Positions 6,728 to 16,037 of a DNA stretch of 64,000 nt are shown one piece after another. The DNA is from Herbaspirillum sp. RV1423. GTDB taxonomy: Bacteria > Pseudomonadota > Gammaproteobacteria > Burkholderiales > Burkholderiaceae_D. Position numbers and translations under genes: made by a program. Numbering within the stretch: position 1 is the first letter of the stretch; each line of letters begins with the position of its first letter. The DNA is taken from positions 1 through 64,000 of the forward strand of contig NZ_CBXX010000007.1 in assembly GCF_000577615.1 (NCBI RefSeq). Direction: 5' to 3'. The notes under the pieces were generated by a model, which saw only the letters and a list, made by a program, of their open reading frames with translations, was not told the origin of the DNA and did no database searches.

Positions 6728-8203
6728 CTAATCTGGCTTAAATTTATTCAAACGATTTTGAATACGCTCAGTTGCCCAGCTCGATAACTCGACATAAAAA
6801 TTTTTGACAATGGCACTAACCGCTCCTGAGTCTATCAATTGAAACTCAGCGCGATTCCATTTGGTTGTCGCCGAATCTTTATACTCACCCCAAGATGTTT
6901 CTTGATATTCAACCATGCATGAAAAAACTTGTATGGTCGTTTTTGAGATTACGTATGTTAACCATCCCCCATATTGCAAAAGGTTCGGATAACGGGGTTC
7001 TAAAATTAGCGAAAATCCGATAAACGGTAAGTCTGAAACATTTGTTTCAATTCCGGAGATTACTCTCCGCGTCTTAGTTATCTTTCTTGGTTCCTGTCCT
7101 GTTAGACCCATAAAGCTGCTCCACGAGCTATCAACCTCATAGCTTTCCATTTCATAGTCTGGAGAAGCGAAATACTCACCGGCCAGATTTTCCGACAACC
7201 AACCACCTAACAATCGCTGGTTAGGAAGAAAGGAATACTTATTAACAAATTCCTTTTTTATGCCGTACAAATCGCCAACTTCAGAATCAAGTGGCGACAA
7301 GTCCAGCAACGATTTTAACCGTCCGATAAAATCAAATCCTGCCTCACGCGACACATAATTCATAGCGTCACTCTGAACCAAGGATATGAGCGACGACACG
7401 CTTGGAGTAGCGATTTCCGATTCGACCTTATTATCTGACTCGCCTATTGGCTTTTTTTCGATATCCATTTTTTCTGTCAGTTCGCTAATTTGTTTTTTGC
7501 TCTCAGAAGAGTAACTACCAAAGATCTCGGTAAAACTAGCTTGGGTTACAAATAGTGGTTTCTGCCTGCGGTGTCCATTGAACGAATCTGATAAAAAATC
7601 GATTACGTCTTTATAACGAATTACCGTTGACTGACATTCGACCACGGCCCTAGCGAACGCTTTCGTAAAATCACTACCGTCTTCAGACGCATATGACTTT
7701 TGGTCACTCTCGGAGCTGAACATAAAATAGCATTTTGGGAAAAGTCCCTTCGACGAGTTATTTATATATTCAGAAAAATCTGACCCATCCTTGATATATG
7801 GCATTCCGGAATAACAAGCGTCGACGACCTTGATCAAAACTCCTGGCTCCAGGCTTTTTAACATGTTATCAAGTTCGGAATTTGAGAGTGACGTTTGAGC
7901 ACTGCGTGACTCATCAAAATCTCTTAAAAGATAATTGAAGTCTTCCTCAACGAACTCCCCGTGCCCCGTGAAATAAAATAGGAGGTCATCTATATCGTCG
8001 TGCTGAAAGCGCTGCACAGTGCTCGCAATGGTCGCCTTGAGGCTTTGTGAATCGGTCGAGGGGATAACAATGATTTCATCAAAACGCTCGCCTCTTCGCA
8101 GCAGGTTTTGCATGATATGAACGTCTTTTTCGCATGCAGGTAACTGCATTTCTGATTCAATATAGTCCGTAATTCCGACCACGATGGCTAAGTTCTTTCG
8201 CAT
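6728..8203 (-). CDS. Caspase-family (peptidase C14) protein with unknown C-terminal region
   Basis: The N-terminal 240 residues match the caspase/metacaspase p20 fold. AIVVGITDY opens the first strand, FYFTGHGE supplies the catalytic His81, and VVDACYSG supplies the catalytic Cys130. A charged Ser/Lys/Glu linker (about 230-270) leads to a 220-residue C-terminal region of no recognised family that may sense a trigger or act as effector. Bacterial caspase-like proteases are common in anti-phage abortive-infection and signalling systems, where cleavage kills or arrests the cell. Here it sits in an island beside a tRNA with no obvious partner gene. AT-rich codon use differs sharply from rpoD next door. 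The start ATG has AGG six bases upstream. The defence role is inference. Confidence 0.8.
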   Translation of the reverse strand: MRKNLAIVVGITDYIESEMQLPACEKDVHIMQNLLRRGERFDEIIVIPSTDSQSLKATIASTVQRFQHDDIDDLLFYFTGHGEFVEEDFNYLLRDFDESRSAQTSLSNSELDNMLKSLEPGVLIKVVDACYSGMPYIKDGSDFSEYINNSSKGLFPKCYFMFSSESDQKSYASEDGSDFTKAFARAVVECQSTVIRYKDVIDFLSDSFNGHRRQKPLFVTQASFTEIFGSYSSESKKQISELTEKMDIEKKPIGESDNKVESEIATPSVSSLISLVQSDAMNYVSREAGFDFIGRLKSLLDLSPLDSEVGDLYGIKKEFVNKYSFLPNQRLLGGWLSENLAGEYFASPDYEMESYEVDSSWSSFMGLTGQEPRKITKTRRVISGIETNVSDLPFIGFSLILEPRYPNLLQYGGWLTYVISKTTIQVFSCMVEYQETSWGEYKDSATTKWNRAEFQLIDSGAVSAIVKNFYVELSSWATERIQNRLNKFKPD

Positions 8204-8421
8204 ACACAGCCTATCTAGAGAAATCAGTAAGCTAACACAATTTGGCGTTCTCCCGCCTCGTGCAAATTTCTACCGCAAACAGCAAATGGGGATTCAATAT
8301 TAAGGAGGGGATGAGGTAATCAACACGCAGTTTCCGGACGTTCCGACATTCATCATCTGCTTAATAAAAATGCCAGTTGATTTCCTGGAATCAGTAAAGT
8401 GGAATCGGAAGTTATAAATGC
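8204..8421. other. Non-coding stretch between caspase gene and tRNA
   Basis: No gene of convincing length is present. A strong Shine-Dalgarno-like AAGGAGGGG at about 8302 is followed by ATGAGGTAA, which encodes only two residues. The stretch probably includes the caspase-gene promoter. Confidence 0.4.
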
Positions 8422-8445
8422 AAAAAGCTCCCTCGGGAGCTTTTT
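8422..8445. terminator. Bidirectional intrinsic terminator after tRNA-Ile
   Basis: AAAAAGCTCC and GGAGCTTTTT form a 10-bp stem with a 4-nt loop, giving a T-run in both directions. On the minus strand it follows the tRNA 3' end by about 8 nt. Confidence 0.85.
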
Positions 8446-8453
8446 GGAAAATA

Positions 8454-8779
8454 TGGTGGCCCCCCCGTGAGTCGAACACGGCACCAACGGATTCAGCTTT
8501 GCATGAGTTTCCCCATTCGCTGGACTATCTCACCACCTTCAACGCTCACATACATGAGCTTGGTCAGGTGTCGGGCGTTCTAGGCGGTTATTAAGAGGAC
8601 TAAACCTCTCCGCTAGTCTCTGCACCTTCCAAAACTGTAGTTTTGGCTTGGCTCAGGATTGCCATGCCTCTAAGAGGTTTAGGTTTCCCTGAATTAACCC
8701 AATTTTTCAAACATCATTTCTGATGCAAGTCACCTTACTGATGAGTCCGCTGCTCTAACCAAGCATGAGCTAGGGGGCC
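8454..8779 (-). tRNA. ileX: tRNA-Ile(CAU) interrupted by a group I intron
   Basis: Exon 1 (8741-8779, 39 nt) and exon 2 (8454-8493, 40 nt including encoded CCA) join to a complete 79-nt cloverleaf. The acceptor stem is GGCCCCC/GGGGGCC, the D arm has GCTC/GAGC, the anticodon arm has loop CTCATAA, and the T arm is CCGTG/CACGG with TTCGACT. The acceptor and anticodon match the E. coli ileX class, whose C34 is converted to lysidine by TilS so that it reads AUA; a tRNA-Met label would be wrong. The 247-nt intron splits the loop just after the anticodon. It lies at the boundary between the AT-rich island and rpoD. Probably the working copy, since the duplicate at 8900-8947 is incomplete. Confidence 0.93.
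8494..8740 (-). ncRNA. Self-splicing group I intron in the tRNA-Ile anticodon loop
   Basis: The 247-nt insert has the conserved group I elements in order on the minus strand: P (TTCAGGGAAACC, about 8683-8694), Q (GAGCCAAGCC, 8645-8654), R (GTGCAGAGACTAG, 8613-8625) and S (GATAGTCC, 8522-8529). The intron ends in G. Intron bases GTGA can pair with exon bases TCAT to form P1 with the family's U-G wobble at the 5' splice site. The elements closely resemble the Azoarcus pre-tRNA-Ile(CAU) intron (subgroup IC3). It is too short for a homing endonuclease and holds no frame. Splicing activity is inferred from these elements. Confidence 0.93.
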
Positions 8780-8899
8780 AAAGATAACATTTTACAACAA
8801 AACCTCATGTAGCATAGATGTAGCAAAATATATTTTTCTCGTCACTAAAAATTAAAAGCCTCGCAAAATCAATATCTTACGAAGCTTATTAATTTTCAG
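8780..8899. other. AT-rich spacer between tRNA-Ile copies
   Basis: These 120 bases separate the intron-bearing tRNA from the tRNA fragment. They are AT-rich like the island and hold no frame or clear hairpin. Confidence 0.4.
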
Positions 8900-8947
<48 letters not shown>

Positions 8948-8956
8948 TGAGCCGGG

Positions 8957-8971
8957 CCGGGATGAACCCGG
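8957..8971 (-). terminator. Short hairpin after rpoD
   Basis: CCGGG and CCCGG pair around ATGAA, seven bases past the rpoD stop codon. No T-run follows, so it is at best a weak terminator or an mRNA 3'-end stabiliser. Confidence 0.35.
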
Positions 8972-8977
8972 ACTGAC

Positions 8978-11563
8978 TTAGTTACCCTCCAGGAAGCTCT
9001 TCAACTTGTCGGAGCGTGATGGGTGGCGCAGCTTGCGCAGCGCTTTTGCCTCTATTTGACGGATGCGCTCGCGCGTGACGTCGAATTGCTTGCCGACTTC
9101 TTCCAGTGTGTGGTCGGTCGACATTTCAATGCCGAAACGCATGCGCAGCACCTTGGCTTCGCGTGGAGTCAGCGAATCGAGGATGTCCTTGACCACGCCG
9201 CGCATCGAAGCGTGCAACGCCGCATCGGCCGGGGCCAATGTGTTGTTGTCTTCGATGAAGTCGCCCAGATGTGAATCGTCGTCGTCGCCGATCGGCGTTT
9301 CCATCGAGATCGGTTCCTTGGCGATCTTCATGATCTTGCGAATCTTGTCTTCCGGCATTTCCATCTTGATGGCCAGCGTCGCTGGATCAGGTTCCGCACC
9401 GGTTTCCTGCAGGATCTGACGCGAGATGCGGTTCATCTTGTTGATGGTTTCGATCATGTGCACCGGAATACGGATGGTGCGCGCCTGGTCGGCGATGGAA
9501 CGCGTAATAGCCTGACGAATCCACCACGTCGCATAGGTCGAGAACTTGTAGCCGCGACGATATTCGAACTTGTCCACTGCCTTCATCAGGCCGATGTTGC
9601 CTTCCTGGATCAGGTCGAGGAATTGCAAACCGCGGTTGGTGTATTTCTTGGCGATCGAAATCACGAGACGCAGGTTGGCCTCGGTCATTTCACGCTTGGC
9701 CATGCGCGCCTTCTTCTCGCCGGCGCCCATCTTCTTGTTGATGCCGCGCAGGTCGGGCAGCGGCAGCACGACGCGCGCTTGCAGGTCGATCAGCTTTTGC
9801 TGCAGCTCCTTGATCGCAGGCACGTTGCGGCTCAGCACTGTACTGTAGTCGTGGTTGGCGCTGACTTCGCCGTCAACCCAGTCCAGGTTGATTTCGTTGC
9901 CAGGGAAAACCTTGATGAAGTGAGCCCGCGGCATGTTGCACTTGTTGACGGCGACGTCGAGAATCTGACGCTCGATCTGGCGCACTTCGTCGACTTGCGC
10001 ACGCAGCGTGTCGCACAGTTTTTCAACGACCTTGGCGGTGAAACGGATACCCAGCAACTCGTTGGAAATGATTTCCTGCGCCTTGACGTAAGGCTTGGAG
10101 TTGTAGCCTTCCTTTTCGAAGGCCTTGCGCATGTTGTCGAACTGGGTCGAAATGGTGGCGAACTTGCCGAGTGCGTCGCGCTTCAACTGCTCCAACTGTT
10201 CGGCGGAAAAACCTGCCGCGCCGGAACCGCTGTTTTCGTTTTCTTCTTCCTCTTCTTCGTCTTCTTCCTCGTCATCTTCGTCGTCTTCCTCATCGGAAGC
10301 GGCGACGGCGACGACGACTTCGCTTTCGCTCAGATCGACCAGGCCGTCGACGATTTCGTCGACCTTGATTTCATCCTTGGAGATCTTGTCCGCGGCGACG
10401 AGGATTTCGGCGATCGTGGTCGGGCAAGCCGAGATCGCCTGGATCATGTCCTTCAGGCCGTCTTCGATGCGCTTGGCGATTTCGATTTCGCCTTCGCGGG
10501 TCAGCAGCTCGACCGAACCCATTTCGCGCATGTACATGCGCACCGGGTCAGTGGTGCGGCCGAAATCGGAATCGACCGTGGACAGCGCGGCTTCGGCGGC
10601 AGCTTCGGCGTCGTCGTCGCTGGCGACGTTGGCGACATTGTCGGACAGCAGCAATGTCTCGGCATCGGGCGCGTGTTCGTACACGGCGATGCCCATGTCA
10701 TTGAAGGTGCCGATGATGCCTTCGATCGCTTCCGGATCGACGATGTTTTCCGGCAAGTGGTCGTTGATTTCGGAGAAGGTCAGGAAGCCGCGCTCCTTAC
10801 CCTGTTTGATCAGGGTCTTGAGCTTTTGGCGGCGACGCTCGAGCTCTTCTTCGGTCGCTTCGGTATCCGACGAGAACGCGTCTTTCAGCAATGCCTTTTC
10901 CTTGGCCTTGCGGTCCTTGGCCTTGGCTTTGTCGACGGCCTTGAGCTCAGCGCGCTCGACCGCATTCAGCGCGGCGATTTCATCATTCTCCGGCTGGAAT
11001 TCTTTCGGTTTGCGACCGCGACGGCCCGGCACCTTCACGGACGGCAGGATATAGCCGGACGTGTCGATGGCGGCCAGCGTTGCGGCGTCGGTCGTCTGGC
11101 TCACGCCAGGCGCGATCATGACGCTGACGTCTTTGGCTTCGCTCTTGACTGCTTTGGCGGCAGGCTTGGCGATTTTCGATTCAGGTTTCTTGGTTGTCAC
11201 AGAAGCTTTCGATTGCACAGAAGCCGGCTTGACGCTGGCTTGAGATAAGTTCTTCTTCGGTGGCGTTACAGTCGCTTCAGTTACCGCTTTGGTGACTTTT
11301 GGCGCTGCAGCGCGAACCGCCGTGGGAGCAGCTTTGGCACCGGATTTTTTCGCCGTCGCTGCCAATGCAGCTTTCACTGGCGACTTTACCGCCTTTACTG
11401 CTGTTGCTGCTACCTTACCAGAAGGCTTGGCAGCAGTTGTTTTCTTAGGGACCGATCGTGTCACAGGGGGCGTCTTGCCGGCCGGCTTGATGGCCGCACT
11501 CGTCTTGGTGCTTTTTGCGGAAGGTGTCGGAGTTTTTGCGGTTTTCTTCATTGCATTTGCCAT
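8978..11563 (-). CDS. rpoD: RNA polymerase primary sigma factor (sigma 70)
   Basis: RpoD directs RNA polymerase to housekeeping promoters. Region 1.1 (starting [15 protein letters not shown]), region 1.2 ([11 protein letters not shown]), an acidic non-conserved insert (a D/E run ending NENSGSG), region 2 (core binding and -10 recognition: [17 protein letters not shown]), region 3, and region 4 with the -35 HTH ([17 protein letters not shown]) are all present. The C-terminus, FLEGN, is complete. Unusual is an N-terminal extension of about 190 residues made almost only of K, A, P, S, T and V, like histone H1 tails. At 861 aa it is far longer than E. coli RpoD (613). The start is uncertain: ATGs at 11593, 11563 and 11551 lack strong ribosome binding sites; I used 11563. 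It ends the rpsU-yqeY-dnaG-rpoD cluster. Confidence 0.95.
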   Translation of the reverse strand: MANAMKKTAKTPTPSAKSTKTSAAIKPAGKTPPVTRSVPKKTTAAKPSGKVAATAVKAVKSPVKAALAATAKKSGAKAAPTAVRAAAPKVTKAVTEATVTPPKKNLSQASVKPASVQSKASVTTKKPESKIAKPAAKAVKSEAKDVSVMIAPGVSQTTDAATLAAIDTSGYILPSVKVPGRRGRKPKEFQPENDEIAALNAVERAELKAVDKAKAKDRKAKEKALLKDAFSSDTEATEEELERRRQKLKTLIKQGKERGFLTFSEINDHLPENIVDPEAIEGIIGTFNDMGIAVYEHAPDAETLLLSDNVANVASDDDAEAAAEAALSTVDSDFGRTTDPVRMYMREMGSVELLTREGEIEIAKRIEDGLKDMIQAISACPTTIAEILVAADKISKDEIKVDEIVDGLVDLSESEVVVAVAASDEEDDEDDEEEDEEEEEENENSGSGAAGFSAEQLEQLKRDALGKFATISTQFDNMRKAFEKEGYNSKPYVKAQEIISNELLGIRFTAKVVEKLCDTLRAQVDEVRQIERQILDVAVNKCNMPRAHFIKVFPGNEINLDWVDGEVSANHDYSTVLSRNVPAIKELQQKLIDLQARVVLPLPDLRGINKKMGAGEKKARMAKREMTEANLRLVISIAKKYTNRGLQFLDLIQEGNIGLMKAVDKFEYRRGYKFSTYATWWIRQAITRSIADQARTIRIPVHMIETINKMNRISRQILQETGAEPDPATLAIKMEMPEDKIRKIMKIAKEPISMETPIGDDDDSHLGDFIEDNNTLAPADAALHASMRGVVKDILDSLTPREAKVLRMRFGIEMSTDHTLEEVGKQFDVTRERIRQIEAKALRKLRHPSRSDKLKSFLEGN

Positions 11564-11880
11564 AGAATCAACTGCCAAGTGAGTTACACTCATTGCGCCA
11601 ATCAAACCATGTACTTCATGCAACCCATATCAAACAGACACGGACTGCCCGCGCAACGTTCCTGAATCTTTCATCCCCTGCTTTTTTTGTCCACGCAATA
11701 GCTTATTCGCTGTAAATTGCCCTATGGACCGATGGTTCAATGAATCTTTTTCTGCCCGCCAAAATCATTTCGCGGCGGAATTAAAGCCCTAGATTATATC
11801 ATATATAGGGTGTTTTTCCCCGAGATCAAGCTGATCCTGCATAACATCCGGCACCGATCAGGCGCTCTTCCTGCGTCAAA
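11564..11880. other. dnaG-rpoD intergenic region
   Basis: This gap holds a consensus TATAAT on the minus strand (11793-11798) without a good -35 partner at 16-18 nt, so an internal rpoD promoter is possible but unproven. No gene is seen. Confidence 0.35.
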
Positions 11881-13686
11881 TCACCCGAATTCGGCGCCGT
11901 TGAGGCGTTTCAGATGTTCTTTTCGCTGCATCAGTTCACGATAACGGCTTTGCGCGGCTTCGTCTTTCAAGCCGCCGGTCAGCAATTGCTCCATTTCGTC
12001 CGCGACCTGACGCATTCTGATCTGGCGCACCGCGCCGGCCATTTCTTGCCTGACGACATCGAATTCAGACTCCGATTCGGTTTCGGCCGCGATTTCGGCA
12101 ATCAGGCTTTCAAAATCCGCCCCGGCATCGCGTAAAAGCTCGACCAGATTGGCGAAATTGGCTTGCTCGCCCATGCTGCGGCATGCCTCGACCAGTTGCG
12201 ACACCATTTGCGCATGATCCGGCGCGTGGTCGCCGATCGCCTGTAAAGCCGCGTCATCCAACTCGGCCGCCAGCGCCGGATGCGCCACCAGCAGACGCAC
12301 GATCTGACGCTCCAGCCCGACCGGCGCCATGCGCTTGGAACGAGGCGGCGCCCGGCGCGCCTGAGAGATCGGCCTCTCCAGCTCGAACAGCGTTTCGATC
12401 TCGGTCGACGTGCTCTGCGTCACCTGCGCCAGGCTGCGCACAATCTGCAGCCGCAACGCCGAAGGCGGCAAGGCCTGCAGCATCGGCTTGGCGTCGAACA
12501 ACGCACGGGCACGGCCTTCCGGCGTACTCATATCGTTCTCGCCGACCACTTCCTTGATCAGGAACTGCGACAACGGCATGGCGTCCTGCACCTGCTGTTC
12601 AAACGCTTCAGCGCCCATTTCGCGCACATAGCTGTCAGGATCGTGCTCGGTCGGCAAGAACAGGAACTTGATGATCTTGTTGTCCGACGCATGCACCAGA
12701 CAGGCATCCAGTGCCCGCCGCGCCGCGCGCCGTCCGGCCGAATCGCCGTCGAAGCTGAACACTACCTGATCGGTCTGGCGCAACAGCTTTTGCACGTGGA
12801 TCGGCGTACATGCGGTGCCCAGCGTGGCCACCGCATGCGGGAACCCTAGCTGCGCCAGCGCCACCACATCCATATAACCTTCCGTCACCAGCACGTAACC
12901 CGCTTCACGGATCGCCTGGCGCGCTTCGAACAAGCCGTACAACTCGCTACCCTTTTGAAATAGCGGCGTTTCCGGAGAGTTCAAGTACTTCGGCTCGCCG
13001 CCATCCATGACGCGGCCGCCGAAGCCGATAACCTGGCCCTTGGTATTGCGGATCGGAAACATCACCCGATGACGAAACCGGTCGTAGCGCTTGCGACCCA
13101 TGCGCTGCCCGCCGTCTTCATCACTCTTGTCGATCACCAGACCGGCCTCAACCAAGGCCGGCACGTCATAATCCGGAAACACCTTGCGCAGGCTGTCCCA
13201 CTCGTCCGGCGAATAGCCGAGGCCGAATCTGGCGGCGATTTCGCCGGTCAGGCCGCGCCCCTTCAAATACGCCACGGCATCCGGCGCGCCGCGTAACTGC
13301 TGGCGATAAAAATCGCATGCCGCCGTCATCGCATCCGACAAGGCCATGCTCTTGGCGTGCTGCTCGGCGCGCTGTGCCGGCGGGATGCGGTCGTCGTTGT
13401 CCGGCACCACCATGCCCACGCCTTGGGCGAGGTCCTTCACGGCGTCGACAAAGCCCAGGCCGGAATATTCAATCAGGAAACTGATAGCCGTCCCATGCGC
13501 CCCGCAGCCGAAGCAGTGATAAAACTGCTTGGTCGGGCTGACCGTAAAACTCGGCGACTTTTCGTTATGGAACGGGCACAGGCCCATGTAGTTGGCGCCG
13601 CCCTTCTTGAGTTGCACATAACGTCCAACCACATCGACTATATCGACGCGGTTGAGCAAATCCTGAATGAACGACTGTGGAATCAC
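11881..13686 (-). CDS. dnaG: DNA primase
   Basis: DnaG makes the RNA primers for replication forks. The N-terminal zinc-binding CHC2 domain shows C37, H40, C58 and C61 (CPFH ... YHCFGC). The RNA polymerase/TOPRIM core has VTEGYMDVVAL and SFDGDSAGRRAA, which supply the metal-binding acids. A C-terminal helical region ending MQRKEHLKRLNGAEFG fits the DnaB-interacting domain. The length of 601 aa is close to the E. coli enzyme (581). The gene lies 23 nt downstream of yqeY and upstream of rpoD, the classical macromolecular-synthesis operon order. Confidence 0.97.
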   Translation of the reverse strand: MIPQSFIQDLLNRVDIVDVVGRYVQLKKGGANYMGLCPFHNEKSPSFTVSPTKQFYHCFGCGAHGTAISFLIEYSGLGFVDAVKDLAQGVGMVVPDNDDRIPPAQRAEQHAKSMALSDAMTAACDFYRQQLRGAPDAVAYLKGRGLTGEIAARFGLGYSPDEWDSLRKVFPDYDVPALVEAGLVIDKSDEDGGQRMGRKRYDRFRHRVMFPIRNTKGQVIGFGGRVMDGGEPKYLNSPETPLFQKGSELYGLFEARQAIREAGYVLVTEGYMDVVALAQLGFPHAVATLGTACTPIHVQKLLRQTDQVVFSFDGDSAGRRAARRALDACLVHASDNKIIKFLFLPTEHDPDSYVREMGAEAFEQQVQDAMPLSQFLIKEVVGENDMSTPEGRARALFDAKPMLQALPPSALRLQIVRSLAQVTQSTSTEIETLFELERPISQARRAPPRSKRMAPVGLERQIVRLLVAHPALAAELDDAALQAIGDHAPDHAQMVSQLVEACRSMGEQANFANLVELLRDAGADFESLIAEIAAETESESEFDVVRQEMAGAVRQIRMRQVADEMEQLLTGGLKDEAAQSRYRELMQRKEHLKRLNGAEFG

Positions 13687-13709
13687 AGAATATTATCGAT
13701 TCGGCAATA

Positions 13710-14159
13710 TCACGCAGAGGCCAGGGCCGCCTTGACCAATGCGGAAACCGCAGTCATATCGGCGCGACCGGCCAGTTTTGGTTTCAACACGCCCATGACC
13801 TTGCCCATATCCTGCGGACCGGCCGCGCCGGTGGCGGCAACGGCGGCCTGGACTTCAGCCTTGATTTCATCGTCGGACAAGCCGGCAGGCATGTAAGCCG
13901 ACAGAATGGCCAGCTCGGCCTTTTCGATATCGGCCAGATCCTGGCGACCGCCGGCTTCGAACTGGCTGATCGAATCCTTGCGCTGCTTGACCATCTTGTC
14001 GATGATCGCCAGCACCAGCGCATCGGTCAGTTCGACGCGTTCATCGACTTCCTTCTGCTTCATCGCCGCCGTCAGCAGACGGATCGTACCCAGCCTAGCC
14101 GTATCCTTGGCGCGCATCGCCGCCTTCATGTCTTCGGTAATTTGCTCTTTCAGACCCAT
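13710..14159 (-). CDS. GatB/YqeY domain protein
   Basis: This 149-aa helical protein matches the YqeY family throughout: MGLKEQITEDMKAAMRAKD at the start, LLTAAMKQKEVDER in the middle and MGKVMGVLKPKLAGRAD near the end. YqeY resembles the tRNA-binding tail of the amidotransferase subunit GatB, but its own role is unclear. It sits between rpsU and dnaG as in many proteobacteria. GGAGAATGC before the ATG provides the ribosome binding site. Confidence 0.9.
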   Translation of the reverse strand: MGLKEQITEDMKAAMRAKDTARLGTIRLLTAAMKQKEVDERVELTDALVLAIIDKMVKQRKDSISQFEAGGRQDLADIEKAELAILSAYMPAGLSDDEIKAEVQAAVAATGAAGPQDMGKVMGVLKPKLAGRADMTAVSALVKAALASA

Positions 14160-14421
14160 TGCATTCTCCAGAGATAAGCGATTGATTCAGACTAGCACAT
14201 ACGAGCGCCAAACCCGCGCAGGCTGTCGATAAGCGTAACGAGCAGCGCAGGATTTGGCGAGGAGCGCAGTCGCACGAAAGTACGTCGAGCACCACAGGCC
14301 GAATCCTGCGTCGCGCAGTAGCTTGGCGACGGCCTGCGAAATGCGAAAACCCGCTGCGACTTTGTGTGCCGGAGCGGGTTTAACGTGGTCGCACACACCA
14401 GAGGCGGCGCGACGGAAATTC
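14160..14421. other. rpsU-yqeY spacer with a stem-loop
   Basis: No gene is present. On the minus strand AAACCCGCT (14373-14381) and AGCGGGTTTT (14346-14355) form a 9-bp stem ending in four T, a plausible partial terminator or attenuator that would let rpsU be expressed above dnaG and rpoD. The rest (about 14195-14330) is GC-rich without a frame. Confidence 0.45.
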
Positions 14422-14634
14422 TTAGTACAGCTTCTTAGGCAATTGCTGGCTGCGGATGCGCTTGTAGTGGCGCTTCACTGCAGCGGCCAGCTTACGCTTG
14501 CGTTCTGCTGTCGGCTTTTCGTAAAACTCGCGCGCGCGCAACTCGGTCAACAGGCCGGTTTTTTCAATTGTGCGCTTGAAGCGGCGCATGGCGACTTCGA
14601 ACGGCTCGTTTTCTTTAAGACGAATAGTGGTCAT
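14422..14634 (-). CDS. rpsU: 30S ribosomal protein S21
   Basis: The 70-aa basic protein matches S21 end to end: [21 protein letters not shown], the [12 protein letters not shown] segment, and the basic tail. S21 sits on the 30S platform and helps mRNA pairing during initiation. It is the first gene of the rpsU-yqeY-dnaG-rpoD cluster, and the operon promoter should lie in the 14635-14795 gap. Length is that of the family. Confidence 0.97.
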   Translation of the reverse strand: MTTIRLKENEPFEVAMRRFKRTIEKTGLLTELRAREFYEKPTAERKRKLAAAVKRHYKRIRSQQLPKKLY

Positions 14635-14795
14635 GTAGATTCAAACCAAAGAGGTTAGGTTGGATATGGAAAGAACGCGATTCTAGCAGACCGGCGAGGC
14701 AAATGGAAGCCGGATCGTCTCTTTTTTCCAACCGGAGGCAAAAAAACCTAAAGAAATCAAGGCTTAAGCTGGGTCGAGGCAATTTCCCGCCGCCA

Positions 14796-15995
14796 TCATT
14801 CAATGGCCTGCCCCGCCGCCACGCCGGAAGCCCAGGCCCACTGGAAGTTGTAGCCGCCCAGCCAGCCGGTAACGTCCACCGCTTCGCCGATGAAATACAG
14901 CCCAGGAACTTTGTTGGCCATCATGCTCTGCTGCGACAGCTCGCGCGTATCGACGCCGCCCAGGGTGACCTCGGCCTTGCGGTACCCCTCCGAACCGTTG
15001 GGCTTGATGGTCCAGCGATTGAGCGCCTCGCCCAGCTTGCGCAACTGCTTGTCCGGCATGTCGGCGATGCGCGCCGCGCCGTCGAAGCCATTGGCCTTGA
15101 GCAAACCGTCCCCCAGCCGCGCCGGCAGCCATTGCGCGAGCAGGTTGCCGAGATTTTTCTTGAGCGTGGTCTTGCCTGCGATGAGGGTGTCGGCGACGTC
15201 GATCTGCGGCAGCAAATTGAGCGTCAGCGACGCACCCGGCTGCCAAAAGCTGGAAATCTGCAAGATCGCCGGTCCCGACAAGCCACGATGCGTAAACAAC
15301 AAGTCTTCCAGGAAATAGCCGCGCTCTTTCTTGACGCCGGTTTCGACTTCGACTTCCAGCGCAATGCCGGCCAGGTCGACGAAGGGCTGCCAGCCGGCGC
15401 CGTCGAAGGTCAGCGGCACCAGGCCGGGACGCGGCTCGACCAGCTTGAGGTCGAATTGTCTGGCGACGCGATAGGCGAAATCAGTGGCGCCGATCTTGGG
15501 AATCGACAAGCCGCCGGTGGCGATCACAAGGCGGCGGGCGACAATCTCGCCGGAATCGGTCTCCAGCCGGAACAGTTCGCCTTCCTTGCCCACCGACGCC
15601 ACGCCGCACGGCATGCGCCACTCGACATGACCGGAATCGCACTCGGCCTTGAGCATGGCGATGATGTCTTCGGACGAGTCGTTGCAGAACAACTGGCCCT
15701 TGTGCTTCTCATGGAAGCTGATCTGGTAACGCTTGACCAGCGCGAGGAAATCCTGCGGCGTATAGCGCGACAGGGCGCTTTTGCAAAAATGCGGATTTTG
15801 CGAGAGGTAATTTTGCGGCGTCGCGCCGATGTTGGTGAAGTTGCAACGGCCACCGCCGGAGATGCGGATCTTTTCGGCCAGCTTGGTCGCATGGTCGATC
15901 AGCACCACCGACTTGCCGCGCTGTCCGGCCACCGCCGCGCACATCATGCCCGCGGCGCCGGCGCCGATTACGGCCACATCATATTGTCTTGTCAT
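14796..15995 (-). CDS. BaiN/HI0933-like NAD(P)/FAD-dependent oxidoreductase
   Basis: The N-terminus DVAVIGAGAAGMMCAAVAG is a Rossmann FAD-binding motif (GxGxxG). GGRCNFTN near residue 47 and a C-terminal FIGEAVDVTGWLGGYNFQWA are signatures of the HI0933/YhiN family. Members are flavoproteins of mostly unknown substrate; BaiN reduces bile-acid intermediates in gut bacteria, which need not apply here. The 399-aa length is typical. It is preceded by the YbdK gene with a 42-nt gap that contains a strong hairpin. Cytoplasmic; no signal peptide. Confidence 0.88.
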   Translation of the reverse strand: MTRQYDVAVIGAGAAGMMCAAVAGQRGKSVVLIDHATKLAEKIRISGGGRCNFTNIGATPQNYLSQNPHFCKSALSRYTPQDFLALVKRYQISFHEKHKGQLFCNDSSEDIIAMLKAECDSGHVEWRMPCGVASVGKEGELFRLETDSGEIVARRLVIATGGLSIPKIGATDFAYRVARQFDLKLVEPRPGLVPLTFDGAGWQPFVDLAGIALEVEVETGVKKERGYFLEDLLFTHRGLSGPAILQISSFWQPGASLTLNLLPQIDVADTLIAGKTTLKKNLGNLLAQWLPARLGDGLLKANGFDGAARIADMPDKQLRKLGEALNRWTIKPNGSEGYRKAEVTLGGVDTRELSQQSMMANKVPGLYFIGEAVDVTGWLGGYNFQWAWASGVAAGQAIE

Positions 15996-15999
15996 GTTT

Positions 16000-16030
16000 G
16001 CTTTCGCCAGCCTCTTTCATTGGCGAAAGC
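16000..16030. repeat. Hairpin between ybdK and the flavoprotein gene
   Basis: GCTTTCGCCA at 16000-16009 is repeated inverted at 16021-16030, giving a perfect 10-bp stem with an 11-nt loop. There is no T-run. It may tune expression across the operon junction or protect mRNA ends. Confidence 0.55.
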
Positions 16031-16037
16031 GGCGGCA

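Noticed and set aside
9458..11248. 596-aa plus-strand frame opposite rpoD
   Set aside because: It is a GC-skew shadow of rpoD; composition is repetitive and no family resemblance exists.
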